A DNA stretch of 37,296 nucleotides, from assembly GCA_013297985.1 (NCBI GenBank), contig JAAFIY010000026.1, positions 1 to 37,296 of the forward strand, written 5' to 3'. Positions 1 to 8,376 of the stretch are shown one piece after another (the stretch's first letter is position 1; each line of letters begins with the position of its first letter). A program made the position numbers and the translations under genes. The stretch comes from Comamonadaceae bacterium (GTDB lineage: Bacteria; Pseudomonadota; Gammaproteobacteria; Burkholderiales; Burkholderiaceae_C). The notes under the pieces were generated by a model. The model ran no database searches and had not been told where the DNA came from. It saw nothing but the letters and a program-made list of their open reading frames with translations.

Positions 1-848
1 CCCGCCACATACGGCCCGTTGTAGCCCATGCGAGCCGCCAGCACATAGGCGCTGCCTGCGGTGGGCAGCGCTGAGAACACCATCAGCACCGTGGCCTGCA
101 AAGCGTCCAACTGCAGCCACCAGGCGGCGCCCACAGCCACGATGGGCAGCGCCAGGTGGCGAATGCTGAGCAGGCCCGCGCTCAGGCGCCGCCCCTGCAT
201 GAGGGACCCCCATTGCATGCCTGCACCCGCAGCCATCAAGCCCACAGCAATGGCTGCGGCGCCAATGCGGGCGGTGGTGGGGGCCAGCCACTCAGGCAGG
301 GTGAAGCCCAGCAAGCTCAAAATCAAAGCGCTGGCGGTGGCGATGATGAGCGGGTTGCGCAGCAGCTCGCGCCCCACGGCGCCGCCGCTGGCGCGCGCCA
401 TCGGCCACACGGCGGCGATGTTGAACAGCGGCACAAACAAACCCATCAGCAAGGCCAGCACCTGCACGCCTGCGGGGCCCAACAAACGGTCCACCACTGC
501 CAGCCCAATAAAGCTGTTAAACCGAAACGCGATCTGCGCGGCGCCTGCGTGGTCGCGTGGGTCAACCCGCCCGCGCCAGCCCGGCCACCAGGGCAGGCTG
601 TAGGCCAAAGCAATGCCGCTAAAGGCCACCAAGGCCCCAGCGGCCCACACCGGCCCCGCCGTGCCCACATCAATCGGCTGGCGCACGATGGAATGAAACA
701 GCAACACCGGAAACAGCACAAAGTACACCAGCCGATCAATCGATTCCCACACATCGCGCTTGAGTGCGGTGAAGCGGCACAGGGCATAACCCAGCAGGAT
801 CAATGCGAAATCAGGAACCAGCAGCAGGGCGGTGGACAGGTGCGACAT
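1..848 (-). CDS. AEC-family (auxin efflux carrier-like) permease, 3' end outside window
   Basis: This gene reads leftward from an ATG at 848 and runs off the window start without a stop, so about 282 residues are visible of a family usually near 300-320. The protein is almost wholly hydrophobic. It has about five N-terminal membrane segments, a short polar loop (WRGRVDPRDHAG), then a second set of segments. Features typical of AEC permeases are the N-terminal LLVPDFALILLGY stretch, the FRFNSFIGLAV segment, and the C-terminal LPTAGSAYVLAARMGYN motif in the half that resembles bile-acid/AEC transporters. The likely role is export or uptake of an organic acid or related anion across the inner membrane; the substrate cannot be told. 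It is divergent from the Bug protein gene, so the 169-bp gap should carry both promoters. Confidence 0.85.
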   Translation of the reverse strand, partial: MSHLSTALLLVPDFALILLGYALCRFTALKRDVWESIDRLVYFVLFPVLLFHSIVRQPIDVGTAGPVWAAGALVAFSGIALAYSLPWWPGWRGRVDPRDHAGAAQIAFRFNSFIGLAVVDRLLGPAGVQVLALLMGLFVPLFNIAAVWPMARASGGAVGRELLRNPLIIATASALILSLLGFTLPEWLAPTTARIGAAAIAVGLMAAGAGMQWGSLMQGRRLSAGLLSIRHLALPIVAVGAAWWLQLDALQATVLMVFSALPTAGSAYVLAARMGYNGPYVA

Positions 849-1017
849 CGAGCCACAAGCATAGGTGACAACCCGCGAGCGATTCCCGGTGGTCTATAGG
901 GCATCGGTGGGCTACCTAGAATCGCGACGCACTTACAAACTGGACTGACCGCTGCGGGTGCGCTTGTGTTGAGTGCCCTGTCGGCCAGTCCATCCACACA
1001 CACTGGAGATTTGATTT

Positions 1018-1992
1018 ATGCGCCGTCGTGTACTTGCTTGCGCCGCCCTGTCGGCACTCACCTTGGCGGCTGCACCCTCGGTGTGGGCGCAGGCCTATCC
1101 CAACAAGCCGGTGCAACTCGTGGTGCCCTTTGCACCCGGCGGCACCACCGACATCATTGCGCGCAGCATTGCCGACCCGCTAGCGCGCGTCTTGGGCCAG
1201 CCGGTGGTGGTGATCAACCGCGCGGGTGGCGGTGGCTCGGTGGGCGCCACCGAGACGGCACGCGCCACGCCTGACGGCTACGCACTGGGCGTGGGCACGG
1301 TCTCCACCACGGCCAGCAACCCGGCCATCAACCCGCGCATTGCTTACAACCCCACGACCGATTTCACGCCCATCATCAACATTGCGGCCACGCCCAACGT
1401 GATTGCGGTGCACCCCAGTTTTCCGGCCAAGGACTACAAGGGCTTTTTGGCCGAGATCAAGAAAGCGCCCGGCCGCCATTCCTACGCCTCGTCGGGCACC
1501 GGTGGCATTGGCCACTTGCAGATGGAGTTGTGGAAGCAGCTCACGGGTGGCTTTGTCACGCACATCCCGTATCGCGGCGCGGGCCCTGCGCTCAACGACA
1601 CCGTGGGTGGCCAGGTGCCGATTATTTTTGACAACATGCCCAGCGCACTACCCTTTATCCGCGAGAACCGGCTGGTGCCTATCGTGGTGGCCGCGCCCCA
1701 GCGCATCGCCGCCTTGCCCAATGTGCCCACCTTCAAAGAAGTGGGGCTGGAGCCTGTTAACCGCATGGCTTACTACGGCATCTTGGGCCCCAAAGGCCTG
1801 CCCAAAGAGGTGGTAGACCGCATCAACGCTGGTGTGCGTGAAGTGCTGCGTGACCCGGCCGTGCGCAAGCGCATTGAAGACACCGGCTCGATCGTGCTGG
1901 GCGGCACGCCTGAGCAATTTGCGGCCGATATCAAGGCTGAATTTGAGGTGTACCGCAAGGTGGTGAACGACGCCAAGCTCAAGCTCGATTGA
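1018..1992 (+). CDS. Bug-family tripartite tricarboxylate transporter substrate-binding protein
   Basis: This 324-residue periplasmic solute-binding protein belongs to the Bug/TctC family, which is greatly expanded in Burkholderiales. An N-terminal signal peptide (MRRRVLACAALSAL...VWAQA) should be cleaved near residue 25. The mature protein starts with the family hallmark YPNKPVQLVVPFAPGG, followed by GGTTDIIAR and the ligand-loop motif NRAGGGGSVGA. Later motifs are SYASSGTGGIGHL, HIPYRGAGPALND and GLPKEVVDRINAGV. The ATG at 1018 has GGAG at 1005-1008, nine bases upstream. No TctA/TctB membrane genes lie next to it, so this is an orphan Bug whose ligand (typically a carboxylate) is unknown. 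Its stop codon overlaps the xerD start, suggesting co-translation with an unrelated gene. Confidence 0.95.
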   Translation: MRRRVLACAALSALTLAAAPSVWAQAYPNKPVQLVVPFAPGGTTDIIARSIADPLARVLGQPVVVINRAGGGGSVGATETARATPDGYALGVGTVSTTASNPAINPRIAYNPTTDFTPIINIAATPNVIAVHPSFPAKDYKGFLAEIKKAPGRHSYASSGTGGIGHLQMELWKQLTGGFVTHIPYRGAGPALNDTVGGQVPIIFDNMPSALPFIRENRLVPIVVAAPQRIAALPNVPTFKEVGLEPVNRMAYYGILGPKGLPKEVVDRINAGVREVLRDPAVRKRIEDTGSIVLGGTPEQFAADIKAEFEVYRKVVNDAKLKLD

Positions 1993-2930
1993 GCGGCGCC
2001 CAAGCGCCAGGCCAGCGCGCTGCGGCGGCGGGGCGCGCCGCAAGCGCTGATCCGCGCATCGATGCTTTCATCGATGCGCTGTGGCTTGAAGACGGCCTGA
2101 GCCGCAACACGCTGGACGCCTATCGGCGTGACTTGAATGGGGTGTCGGCGTGGCTGCAGGGCCAAGGCCACCCCAGTTTGGATGCGCTCACTGAAGCGCT
2201 CATCCAGCAATGGCTGGCCGCTGAGCACGCCCACACCCGCGCCACCACCGCCAACCGGCGCTTGACGGTGCTGCGTCGCTACAGCGCCTGGGCGGTGCGT
2301 GAAAAGCATTTGCCCGCTGACCCCACTGTGCGGCTGCAAGCCGCCAAAACCCCGCTGCGCCTGCCCAAGACCCTGACCGAGGCGCAAGTTGACGCGCTGC
2401 TGCGCGCCCCCGACGTGGCCACGCCGCTAGGCTTGCGTGACCGCGCCATGCTCGAGCTGATGTACGCCAGTGGCCTGCGGGTGACAGAGTTGGTCACCCT
2501 GCAAGCGCACCGCATCAGCCTGGCCGACCATGTGCTGCGGGTGCTGGGCAAGGGCGGCAAAGAACGGCTGGTACCCTTTGGTGCAGAGGCCGGCCACTGG
2601 TTGCAGCGCTACCTGGCCGAGGCGCGGCCCAATATTTTGGGCGGCCAGACCAGTGCCGATGTGTTTGTGACAGCCCGGGGCGCGGCCATGACGCGGGTGA
2701 TGTTCTGGAAGCGCGTCAAGCTCGCGGCGCAACAAGCAGGCATCACCGCGCCCCTGTCACCGCACACCCTGCGCCATGCGTTTGCCACCCATTTGCTCAA
2801 CCACGGCGCCGATTTGCGCGCAGTTCAAATGCTGCTGGGGCATGCCGACATCAGCACCACCACCATCTACACCCATGTGGCGCGCCAGCGGCTCAAAGAC
2901 CTGCATGCCCAGCACCATCCGCGCGGCTAG
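1989..2930 (+). CDS. xerD: Site-specific tyrosine recombinase XerD
   Basis: XerD acts with XerC at the chromosome dif site to resolve dimers. The protein (313 residues, slightly longer than the E. coli 298) has the N-terminal SAM-like core-binding domain (about 20-110; FIDALWLEDGLSRNTLDAYR) and the C-terminal catalytic domain. All catalytic residues are visible: R164 in SGLRVTE, K188 in GKGGKER, H259 and R262 in SPHTLRHAFATHLL, H285 in LLGHADISTT and the nucleophile Y294 in IYTHVA. The HGADLRAVQMLLGH block and the HHPRG end match XerD better than XerC. The start is a TTG at 1989 overlapping the upstream TGA (TTGA). It adds about 15 residues before the usual XerD start, so initiation could be elsewhere, but no ATG fits. 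No xerC or dif site is seen in the window. Confidence 0.95.
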   Translation: MSGAQAPGQRAAAAGRAASADPRIDAFIDALWLEDGLSRNTLDAYRRDLNGVSAWLQGQGHPSLDALTEALIQQWLAAEHAHTRATTANRRLTVLRRYSAWAVREKHLPADPTVRLQAAKTPLRLPKTLTEAQVDALLRAPDVATPLGLRDRAMLELMYASGLRVTELVTLQAHRISLADHVLRVLGKGGKERLVPFGAEAGHWLQRYLAEARPNILGGQTSADVFVTARGAAMTRVMFWKRVKLAAQQAGITAPLSPHTLRHAFATHLLNHGADLRAVQMLLGHADISTTTIYTHVARQRLKDLHAQHHPRG

Positions 2931-2959
2931 TGCTTCAAACAAAACAAGGCTGATGCGCC

Positions 2960-2999
2960 CTAAAACAGGCCGCAAGCAGCTACAAAAAATGTAGCAATC
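2960..2999 (+). repeat. Comamonad-type short palindromic repeat, intergenic copy
   Basis: This copy lies between the convergent xerD and RCC1 genes. It reads CCGCAAGCAGCTAC, an A-rich loop, then GTAGCAA. The core at 2979-2995 forms a six-base-pair hairpin (GCTACA/TGTAGC) with five A residues in the loop. The same AAGCAGCTA...GTAGCAA pattern recurs at several other places in this window. It could also serve as a weak bidirectional terminator here, but there is no long T tract. Confidence 0.75.
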
Positions 3000-3010
3000 G
3001 GTGCGCGGCT

Positions 3011-5668
3011 CTATTCCACCGCGTACAGCAGCCGAAAGCGCCCGCGTTCGATCATTTCGGTGTCGCTGGTGCCGTAGCCCACATAAAACTCCACCCCGCG
3101 CAGGCTGGACAAATCGGCCGCCTCAATGATGGCCACGCGCACCACGTTGTCGGTGGCGCTGACACTGGCGTTGTTCAAAAAAGCCCTCAGCGGCAGGGAC
3201 ATGGGGCCCCAGCTGGGGGTGGCCTGGGCGGCCTCTGTGCCCAACACAAAAATCTGGCTGCGCAGGCGGGCCAGCACAAACACTTTCTGCGGGGCCGTCG
3301 CACGGCCTGCGCCTGCACGGTCTTGCACGCCGGGGATGGCCGTGGGGTCAACCAAGGACACCTCAGCCGCAATGCTCTGCAGCCCCTCTGCTGCGCGGCG
3401 GATGGTGTTGACAAACAAAGGCGGCAGCTCGGCGCGGGCCACCGTGTTGGCGGTTGCGGGGGTCAGGTCAAAAAAGCCGTTCAAACGGGGGTCGACCACC
3501 CGCACCGGTTCCACCTTGAAGCCGCTGACATACACGCCGTCGCCCAAGTTGCCGTAAAAGCCGTAGCCCAGCGCGCTGGTGGTGCCGTCGCGCCGGGTGG
3601 CCACCAGGTGGTCAAAGCCGGCGCTGATGGCGCTGATGTCGCTCAGCAGCAGCACGCCGTCGCAGCCCGTTGCCTGGGCGGGGGTGCAGTTGCGGGCGAA
3701 TCGGCGGCCAAAGCCCCACACCTCGCCATTGGCTTTGCGGGCTACGGTAAAGCTGGCCCCGGCGGCCACCTGCACAAAGCCTTCGCCCATGCGCACGGGG
3801 GTCAGGCTGCGGTCGCCGCGCACCGCGTTGCCCAGTTGGCCAAATTCGTTGTCGCCCCAGCCCCACAGGCTGCCGTCGGTCTTGATGCCCGCTGAGTGGT
3901 ATTGGCCGCCTGCGGCCTGCACAAAGCCAGTGCCAATTTGGGTGACTTCGTTGGTGTAGCGGCAGCCAAAGTTGGGCACCGGCGGCGCGGCTTGGCAGAG
4001 TTGATTCATGCCAAAGCCCCACAGGCTGCCGTCGGGCTTGAGCGCCAGATAGTGGTTGTAGCCCGCTGCCACGCTGGCAAAGCCGGTGCCCATAGCGCGG
4101 GGTGGTACCACCGGCTCTTGGGTGTCGCCGATCCAGACCAGGCGACCATCGGTGTGCACCCAGGCCGACGAAAACCGCCCGGTGGCGGCTGAGCGCACGC
4201 CCTGCGCCACCCGCACCGGCGCGGTTTGCGCAATGCGGTTGCCGTTGCCCAGGGCGCCATAGGTGTTGTCGCCCCAGGCCCACAAGCTGCCATCGGCCTT
4301 GAAGGCCATGATGTGCTCATAGCCTGGCACCACGTCGACAAAGCCTTGCCCTGCTGCCGCTTGCACGGCGGTGGGCACGGCATAGGTGTCCTGCGCATCA
4401 ATGCCCGCCTGGTGGTCTTTGTTGCTGCCCCACACCAGCACGCGGCCATCCGCCGCCAGGGCCACTGAGTGCTCTTCGCCCCCACCCAAAAGGCCCATGC
4501 CCGCGCCCGGCGCGCGCAAGGGATTGGGTACAGCGATAGCGGTGGCCACTTGGGTCCAAGTGCGGCCCTCAACCGGCGCATTGCCGTCGCCCAATTGCCC
4601 ATAAAAGTTGTTGCCCCCCGTCCACAAGCTGCCGTCGGTTTTGAGCGCGAGCGAATGGAAGTTGCCAGCCCCCACGGCGGCATAACCAGTACCGGTGGCC
4701 AGGGGCCGCAGCACCGGTTCAGCAGGCCCACCCGTACCCAGCGCGCTGTTGGCGTTGTTGCCCCACACCCACAGCGTGCCGTCGGTAGTGACCGCCATCG
4801 AATGCTGCACGCCCGTGGCGAAATTCACCACGTTGGGCAAGATGGCGGTGGGTGCGGCGCGGTGGGTGCGGTCACCCACGCCCAACTGGCCCCAGAAGTT
4901 GTTGCCAAAGCCCATCAAGGTGCCGTCGCTGCGCAGGGCCAAGATGTGCGCTTGGCGCGAGGCCACCGCCACGTAAGTGTCAGTGCCCACCTGGCGTGGC
5001 AATTGGTTGGTGGTGTTGGTGTTAAAGCCCAGGCCGCCGAACTCGTTGCTGCCCCAGGTCCACAGGGTGCCATCGCTGCGGATGGCCACGGTGTGCTCGT
5101 CGCCCACCGCCACGTCGCGCCAGCCCGTGCTGATTTGGCGGGGGGCTTCGTCGGTCTGCGCCGCAAAGCCCCACTGGCCCTGAAAAGCCGCGCCCCAGGC
5201 CCAGAGCGATCCGTCGCGCTTGAGCGCCATGACGTGGTAGCTGGGGGCCACCTTCACCACTGGGTTGGCGCCGCCGTCCAGCAGCTTTTTGGCGGTGCGC
5301 TGGGGCGAACCGGTGCCCGCTTCCCCGAAGCGGTACGAATAGTTCATGCCCATGCCCCACACCGAGCCACTGCGGTCGATGACAAAGCTGGCCAGATCAA
5401 TACCGGCCACCTGTGTGGCGGCCGGCACATCGGGCACGGCCGTGGCCCGCGGCACCACCAATTGCCCGGCGATCTGGCGGCCTTCGTTGTCGCCCCAGGC
5501 CCACATGCGCCCGGCCGAATCCAAGGCGGCAGCCCCATAGCCGCTTGCTACAGATTTTGTAGCTGCTTGCGGCGTGATTTGGGCCGAAGCGGGCCGATAG
5601 GCTCCTAGGCAGAGCAGGGCCGCCGCTAGGCTGGCCGCTGCCCAATTCACTCCATTGAGTCGGCCCAT
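3011..5668 (-). CDS. Secreted protein with 14 RCC1-like beta-propeller repeats
   Basis: This protein of about 885 residues carries a signal peptide (hydrophobic ASLAAALLCLGAY, then PASAQ). About 14 RCC1-type repeats follow, each about 48-52 residues and recognisable by a DGSLWAWGDN-like signature (for example SDGTLWTWGSN, TDGSLWGWGDNE, PDGSLWGFGMN). Fourteen repeats fit two seven-bladed propellers in tandem. A C-terminal region of about 160 residues (from FFDLTPATANT) ends in VGYGTSDTEMIERGRFRLLYAV; I recall this ending from other secreted betaproteobacterial proteins. The role is unknown; adhesion or surface protein binding is a guess from the fold. I chose the ATG at 5668. An upstream start at 5692 and a GTG at 5650 are possible; all overlap or abut the stop of the EAL-HDOD gene (5647), implying translational coupling. 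A palindromic repeat copy encodes residues of about 31-44, at the mature N-terminus. Confidence 0.85.
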   Translation of the reverse strand: MGRLNGVNWAAASLAAALLCLGAYRPASAQITPQAATKSVASGYGAAALDSAGRMWAWGDNEGRQIAGQLVVPRATAVPDVPAATQVAGIDLASFVIDRSGSVWGMGMNYSYRFGEAGTGSPQRTAKKLLDGGANPVVKVAPSYHVMALKRDGSLWAWGAAFQGQWGFAAQTDEAPRQISTGWRDVAVGDEHTVAIRSDGTLWTWGSNEFGGLGFNTNTTNQLPRQVGTDTYVAVASRQAHILALRSDGTLMGFGNNFWGQLGVGDRTHRAAPTAILPNVVNFATGVQHSMAVTTDGTLWVWGNNANSALGTGGPAEPVLRPLATGTGYAAVGAGNFHSLALKTDGSLWTGGNNFYGQLGDGNAPVEGRTWTQVATAIAVPNPLRAPGAGMGLLGGGEEHSVALAADGRVLVWGSNKDHQAGIDAQDTYAVPTAVQAAAGQGFVDVVPGYEHIMAFKADGSLWAWGDNTYGALGNGNRIAQTAPVRVAQGVRSAATGRFSSAWVHTDGRLVWIGDTQEPVVPPRAMGTGFASVAAGYNHYLALKPDGSLWGFGMNQLCQAAPPVPNFGCRYTNEVTQIGTGFVQAAGGQYHSAGIKTDGSLWGWGDNEFGQLGNAVRGDRSLTPVRMGEGFVQVAAGASFTVARKANGEVWGFGRRFARNCTPAQATGCDGVLLLSDISAISAGFDHLVATRRDGTTSALGYGFYGNLGDGVYVSGFKVEPVRVVDPRLNGFFDLTPATANTVARAELPPLFVNTIRRAAEGLQSIAAEVSLVDPTAIPGVQDRAGAGRATAPQKVFVLARLRSQIFVLGTEAAQATPSWGPMSLPLRAFLNNASVSATDNVVRVAIIEAADLSSLRGVEFYVGYGTSDTEMIERGRFRLLYAVE
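5540..5575 (-). repeat. Palindromic repeat copy inside the RCC1-protein gene
   Basis: On the minus strand this reads CCGCAAGCAGCTAC, then AAAATCT, then GTAGCAAGCGG. It closely matches the intergenic copy at 2960-2999. The core hairpin GCTACA/TGTAGC is at 5547-5563. It is in frame and encodes roughly PQAATKSVASG, just after the signal peptide. Confidence 0.75.
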
Positions 5669-6921
5669 GCCAGTGCGTTGAGGTGCGCCCAATTGACTTG
5701 GTGGTTGGTCAAAGCCAAAGCGGTCGCGCCCCGGGCAAAGGCTTGTTCGTCAGCGGTTTCGCAGGCTTCGGTGAGCTTGAGCATTTCGGCATACGGCCCA
5801 ATGCGCGACAGCAAGGCGTCCACCACCGGCTGCGGCAAAGACACCGATTCAAGCGCCTTGGGCATGGGCACGCCCAGCATCACGTCCAAGAGCGAAAACA
5901 CGCCCACCACAAAACAGTTGTCAATGTCGTCTTGCGGCAAGGCCAAGTCGCCCGCCAGCAATTCCATCAGGCGCCCCCGTACCACAGCGGTGGTGCCCAC
6001 TGCGGGCGGCGCGCCACCGGCTTTGGACGTGGTCATCAATAGCGCAGCCCAGCGGAAGAGCTTTTTCAAGCCCAGCAACATCACCGCGTGGCGGAACGAG
6101 GTGATCTCGACATTCAGCCCAAAGCCTGCGGAATTGATGAAGCGCAGCAGGTTGAACGACAGCGTCGGGTCTTTCTTGAGCAGCTCTTCAATCTCGCCGG
6201 TCGTGGCTTGTTTGCGCACCAGGTTGATCAGCTGAATGATGGTGGCTTGCGCTGGTCGCACCGTGTTGGTTTGCACCACGGTGGGCTTGGCAAACCAGTA
6301 GCCCTGAAACAGCTTGACGCCGTACTTCAGGCACTTTTCAAACTGCTCTTGGGTTTCAACCTTTTCGGCCACGATGGTGGCGGACGTGTTGTTGTTTTGC
6401 GCATGGCGCACCAGCAGTTCCAAGGTTTGCGGCGCGATCTGGTTGAGCTCGAGCTTGATGTAGCTGGCCAGCGGCAGCCACGGTGCATAGGCGCGCTTGA
6501 GCACCGTTTGGTTAAACGCCAGCCGAAAGCCGCGCTTGCGCAACTCGCCCAGCATCACCGCGCGGTTGGCGATGTCTTCGGGGACTTCGTTGGCAATGGG
6601 TGGCACCTCCAACACCACCCGGTCGGGCTGCACCAATTCAAGGTGGCCACCGGCCAGGCTTTCATGGGTGCAGTTGATGAACACCGTCTTTTTGCCCGAC
6701 ACCGCTTCGTTGCCGGCAAAAGACAGCACGTTAAACAGCATTTCGGCGTCGCTGGCCGCGGTGTAGGCGGTGCCTGCGGGCTTGGAGCGGTCAAACAGTT
6801 CGTAGCCGTACACCTGCCGTTCAGCGTCCAGGATGGCCTGGCGTGCAATGGCGAGTTGATTGGCATCGGGCGGAGCCGCTGGCTCGGTGGCCCCTAGGTT
6901 GGTATCGGGCGCTTGCGTCAT
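5647..6921 (-). CDS. EAL-HDOD domain signalling protein (paralogue 1)
   Basis: This 424-residue protein joins a degenerate EAL domain to a C-terminal HDOD domain, the YuxH/CdgJ-like arrangement. The EAL domain (about 25-225) opens with RQAILDAERQVYGYELFDRS, where YGYELF replaces the catalytic EAL signature. It keeps NCTHESL, AEKVETQEQFEK and FQGYWFAKP. The altered motif suggests that it does not hydrolyse cyclic di-GMP, as reported for this architecture. The HDOD region (about 230-400) has LLKKDPTLSFNLLRFINSAG and SFRHAVMLLGLKKLFRW. Such proteins act as cytoplasmic adaptors in motility or biofilm signalling. The ATG at 6921 is preferred over an upstream GTG at 6972, because the extra residues show no family similarity. 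It is co-oriented with a close paralogue upstream and with the RCC1 gene, whose start it overlaps. Confidence 0.9.
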   Translation of the reverse strand: MTQAPDTNLGATEPAAPPDANQLAIARQAILDAERQVYGYELFDRSKPAGTAYTAASDAEMLFNVLSFAGNEAVSGKKTVFINCTHESLAGGHLELVQPDRVVLEVPPIANEVPEDIANRAVMLGELRKRGFRLAFNQTVLKRAYAPWLPLASYIKLELNQIAPQTLELLVRHAQNNNTSATIVAEKVETQEQFEKCLKYGVKLFQGYWFAKPTVVQTNTVRPAQATIIQLINLVRKQATTGEIEELLKKDPTLSFNLLRFINSAGFGLNVEITSFRHAVMLLGLKKLFRWAALLMTTSKAGGAPPAVGTTAVVRGRLMELLAGDLALPQDDIDNCFVVGVFSLLDVMLGVPMPKALESVSLPQPVVDALLSRIGPYAEMLKLTEACETADEQAFARGATALALTNHQVNWAHLNALAWADSME

Positions 6922-7023
6922 CCCCGCATTGTGGGGCAGGTTGGGCTTGCTCAGCCCAATGGGCTCAGGCACCAGATGGGGGCGCCAGGCGGGGCCGACC
7001 TTGGGCGGTGCGCCGACGGGCCT

Positions 7024-8253
7024 TTAGCCCACCTGATCGGCCCAGGTGAGCGCCTGCAGGTGCGCCATGTTGACTTGCGCGCTGCTCAGGGTGAGCGAAT
7101 GTGCCGCCTGGGCGAATTCGTTGTCATCGCCGGTTTCGCAGGCTTGCGTGAGTGACAAAAACTGCGCGTAGGGGCCGGTGCGAGTCAGCAAGGCGTCACG
7201 TACCGACTGCGGCAGGCTCACCAGGGCCAAGGCGCGGTCCATGGGAATGCCCAACATCACATCCAGTAACGAAAAAACGCCCACCACAAAGGCGTTGTCA
7301 GCGTCTTCGCCGGTGTGGCCGGTTTCTTGGGCCAGCAGTTCACACAGGCGGCCGCGCACCACAGCCAGGTTGCCCACTGAGGCTGCCGCAGGGGCGGCTT
7401 GGGCGGCGGTGAGCAACATGGCCGCCCAGCGAAACAAACGCTTCAGGCCCAGCAGCATCACCGCTTCGCGAAACGAGGTGATTTCGCGGCTGAGCGAAAA
7501 GCCCGCTGAGTTGATGAGGCGCAGCAGGTTAAACGCCAAGATGGCGTCTTTTTTGAGCACCTTTTCGATCTCTTCGGTGGCCGCTTGCGAGCGCACCAAG
7601 TTGATCAACTGCAAGATATTGGACTGGGTGGGGCTGACCACCCGGCTGGTGATCTCAGTGGGCTTGGCAAACCAATAGCCCTGAAAGTAGTCGGCACCGG
7701 CTTTGCGCACGGTTTCAAACTGCTCGGGCGTTTCGATCTTTTCGCACACCACCTTGACTTGCGGGCCCAACGCGTGGGCGCGGGTGATGGCGGTGCCCCA
7801 GTGCTGGGCGGGGATGCGGGTCAGGTCGATCTTGACGAACTGCGCCAGGGGTTGCCATGGGCTGTACACCCCGGCCAGCACCGAGTGATCAAACGCCAGC
7901 GGAAAGTGCCGTCGATGGAGCTCGGCCAGCGCAGGGGTGCGGGCCACGATTTCTGCGGCGGTGTTGCCCGCCACCGGGGGAATTTCAAGCACCAATCTGC
8001 TGGGTGGAACCAGTTCTAGGTGGCCGCCGCCCAGGCTTTCATGCGTGCAATTGACAAACAGCGTTTTGCGGTCTGCCACATCGTGTTCGCCCACATGGGA
8101 CAACACCCGAAACACCAGCGACACATCGGAACTGGCAGAGTGGTCACGCGTGCTGCGGTCAAACAGCTCATAGCCAAAGATGGCGTGTTTCGCGTCGAGA
8201 ATGGCCTGTCGACCGATCAGCGGTGGCGATTCATCAGCCGCAGCGTTGGGCAT
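7024..8253 (-). CDS. EAL-HDOD domain signalling protein (paralogue 2)
   Basis: This 409-residue protein aligns end to end by eye with the neighbouring paralogue. The EAL part has RQAILDAKHAIFGYELFDRS, NCTHESLGGGHLELV, CEKIETPEQFETV and YFQGYWFAKPTE. The HDOD part has LKKDAILAFNLLRLINSAGF and EAVMLLGLKRLFRWAAMLL. The EAL motif is again replaced by GYELF, so phosphodiesterase activity is doubtful. I chose the ATG at 8253; an upstream in-frame start at 8358 would add 35 residues without recognisable similarity. The stop at 7024 lies about 100 bases before the start of paralogue 1, consistent with a tandem duplication transcribed as one unit with the downstream RCC1 gene. Confidence 0.9.
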   Translation of the reverse strand: MPNAAADESPPLIGRQAILDAKHAIFGYELFDRSTRDHSASSDVSLVFRVLSHVGEHDVADRKTLFVNCTHESLGGGHLELVPPSRLVLEIPPVAGNTAAEIVARTPALAELHRRHFPLAFDHSVLAGVYSPWQPLAQFVKIDLTRIPAQHWGTAITRAHALGPQVKVVCEKIETPEQFETVRKAGADYFQGYWFAKPTEITSRVVSPTQSNILQLINLVRSQAATEEIEKVLKKDAILAFNLLRLINSAGFSLSREITSFREAVMLLGLKRLFRWAAMLLTAAQAAPAAASVGNLAVVRGRLCELLAQETGHTGEDADNAFVVGVFSLLDVMLGIPMDRALALVSLPQSVRDALLTRTGPYAQFLSLTQACETGDDNEFAQAAHSLTLSSAQVNMAHLQALTWADQVG

Positions 8254-8376
8254 GGCACTCGAAAAAAGAAAGACGCGCTCGTCGCCAAGCGGATGTGGCG
8301 ACTTCTGTCGAACCCATTGTAGGCAACACCCTGGTGTTCCATGTGTTGCATCGGGCAATCGCCATGCGGGGCGTCG

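Noticed and set aside
4469-5608. 379-codon open frame antisense to the RCC1-protein gene
   Set aside because: It is a high-GC shadow of the real gene; the translation is His/Ala/Gly-rich with no domain, while the opposite strand has clear repeats.
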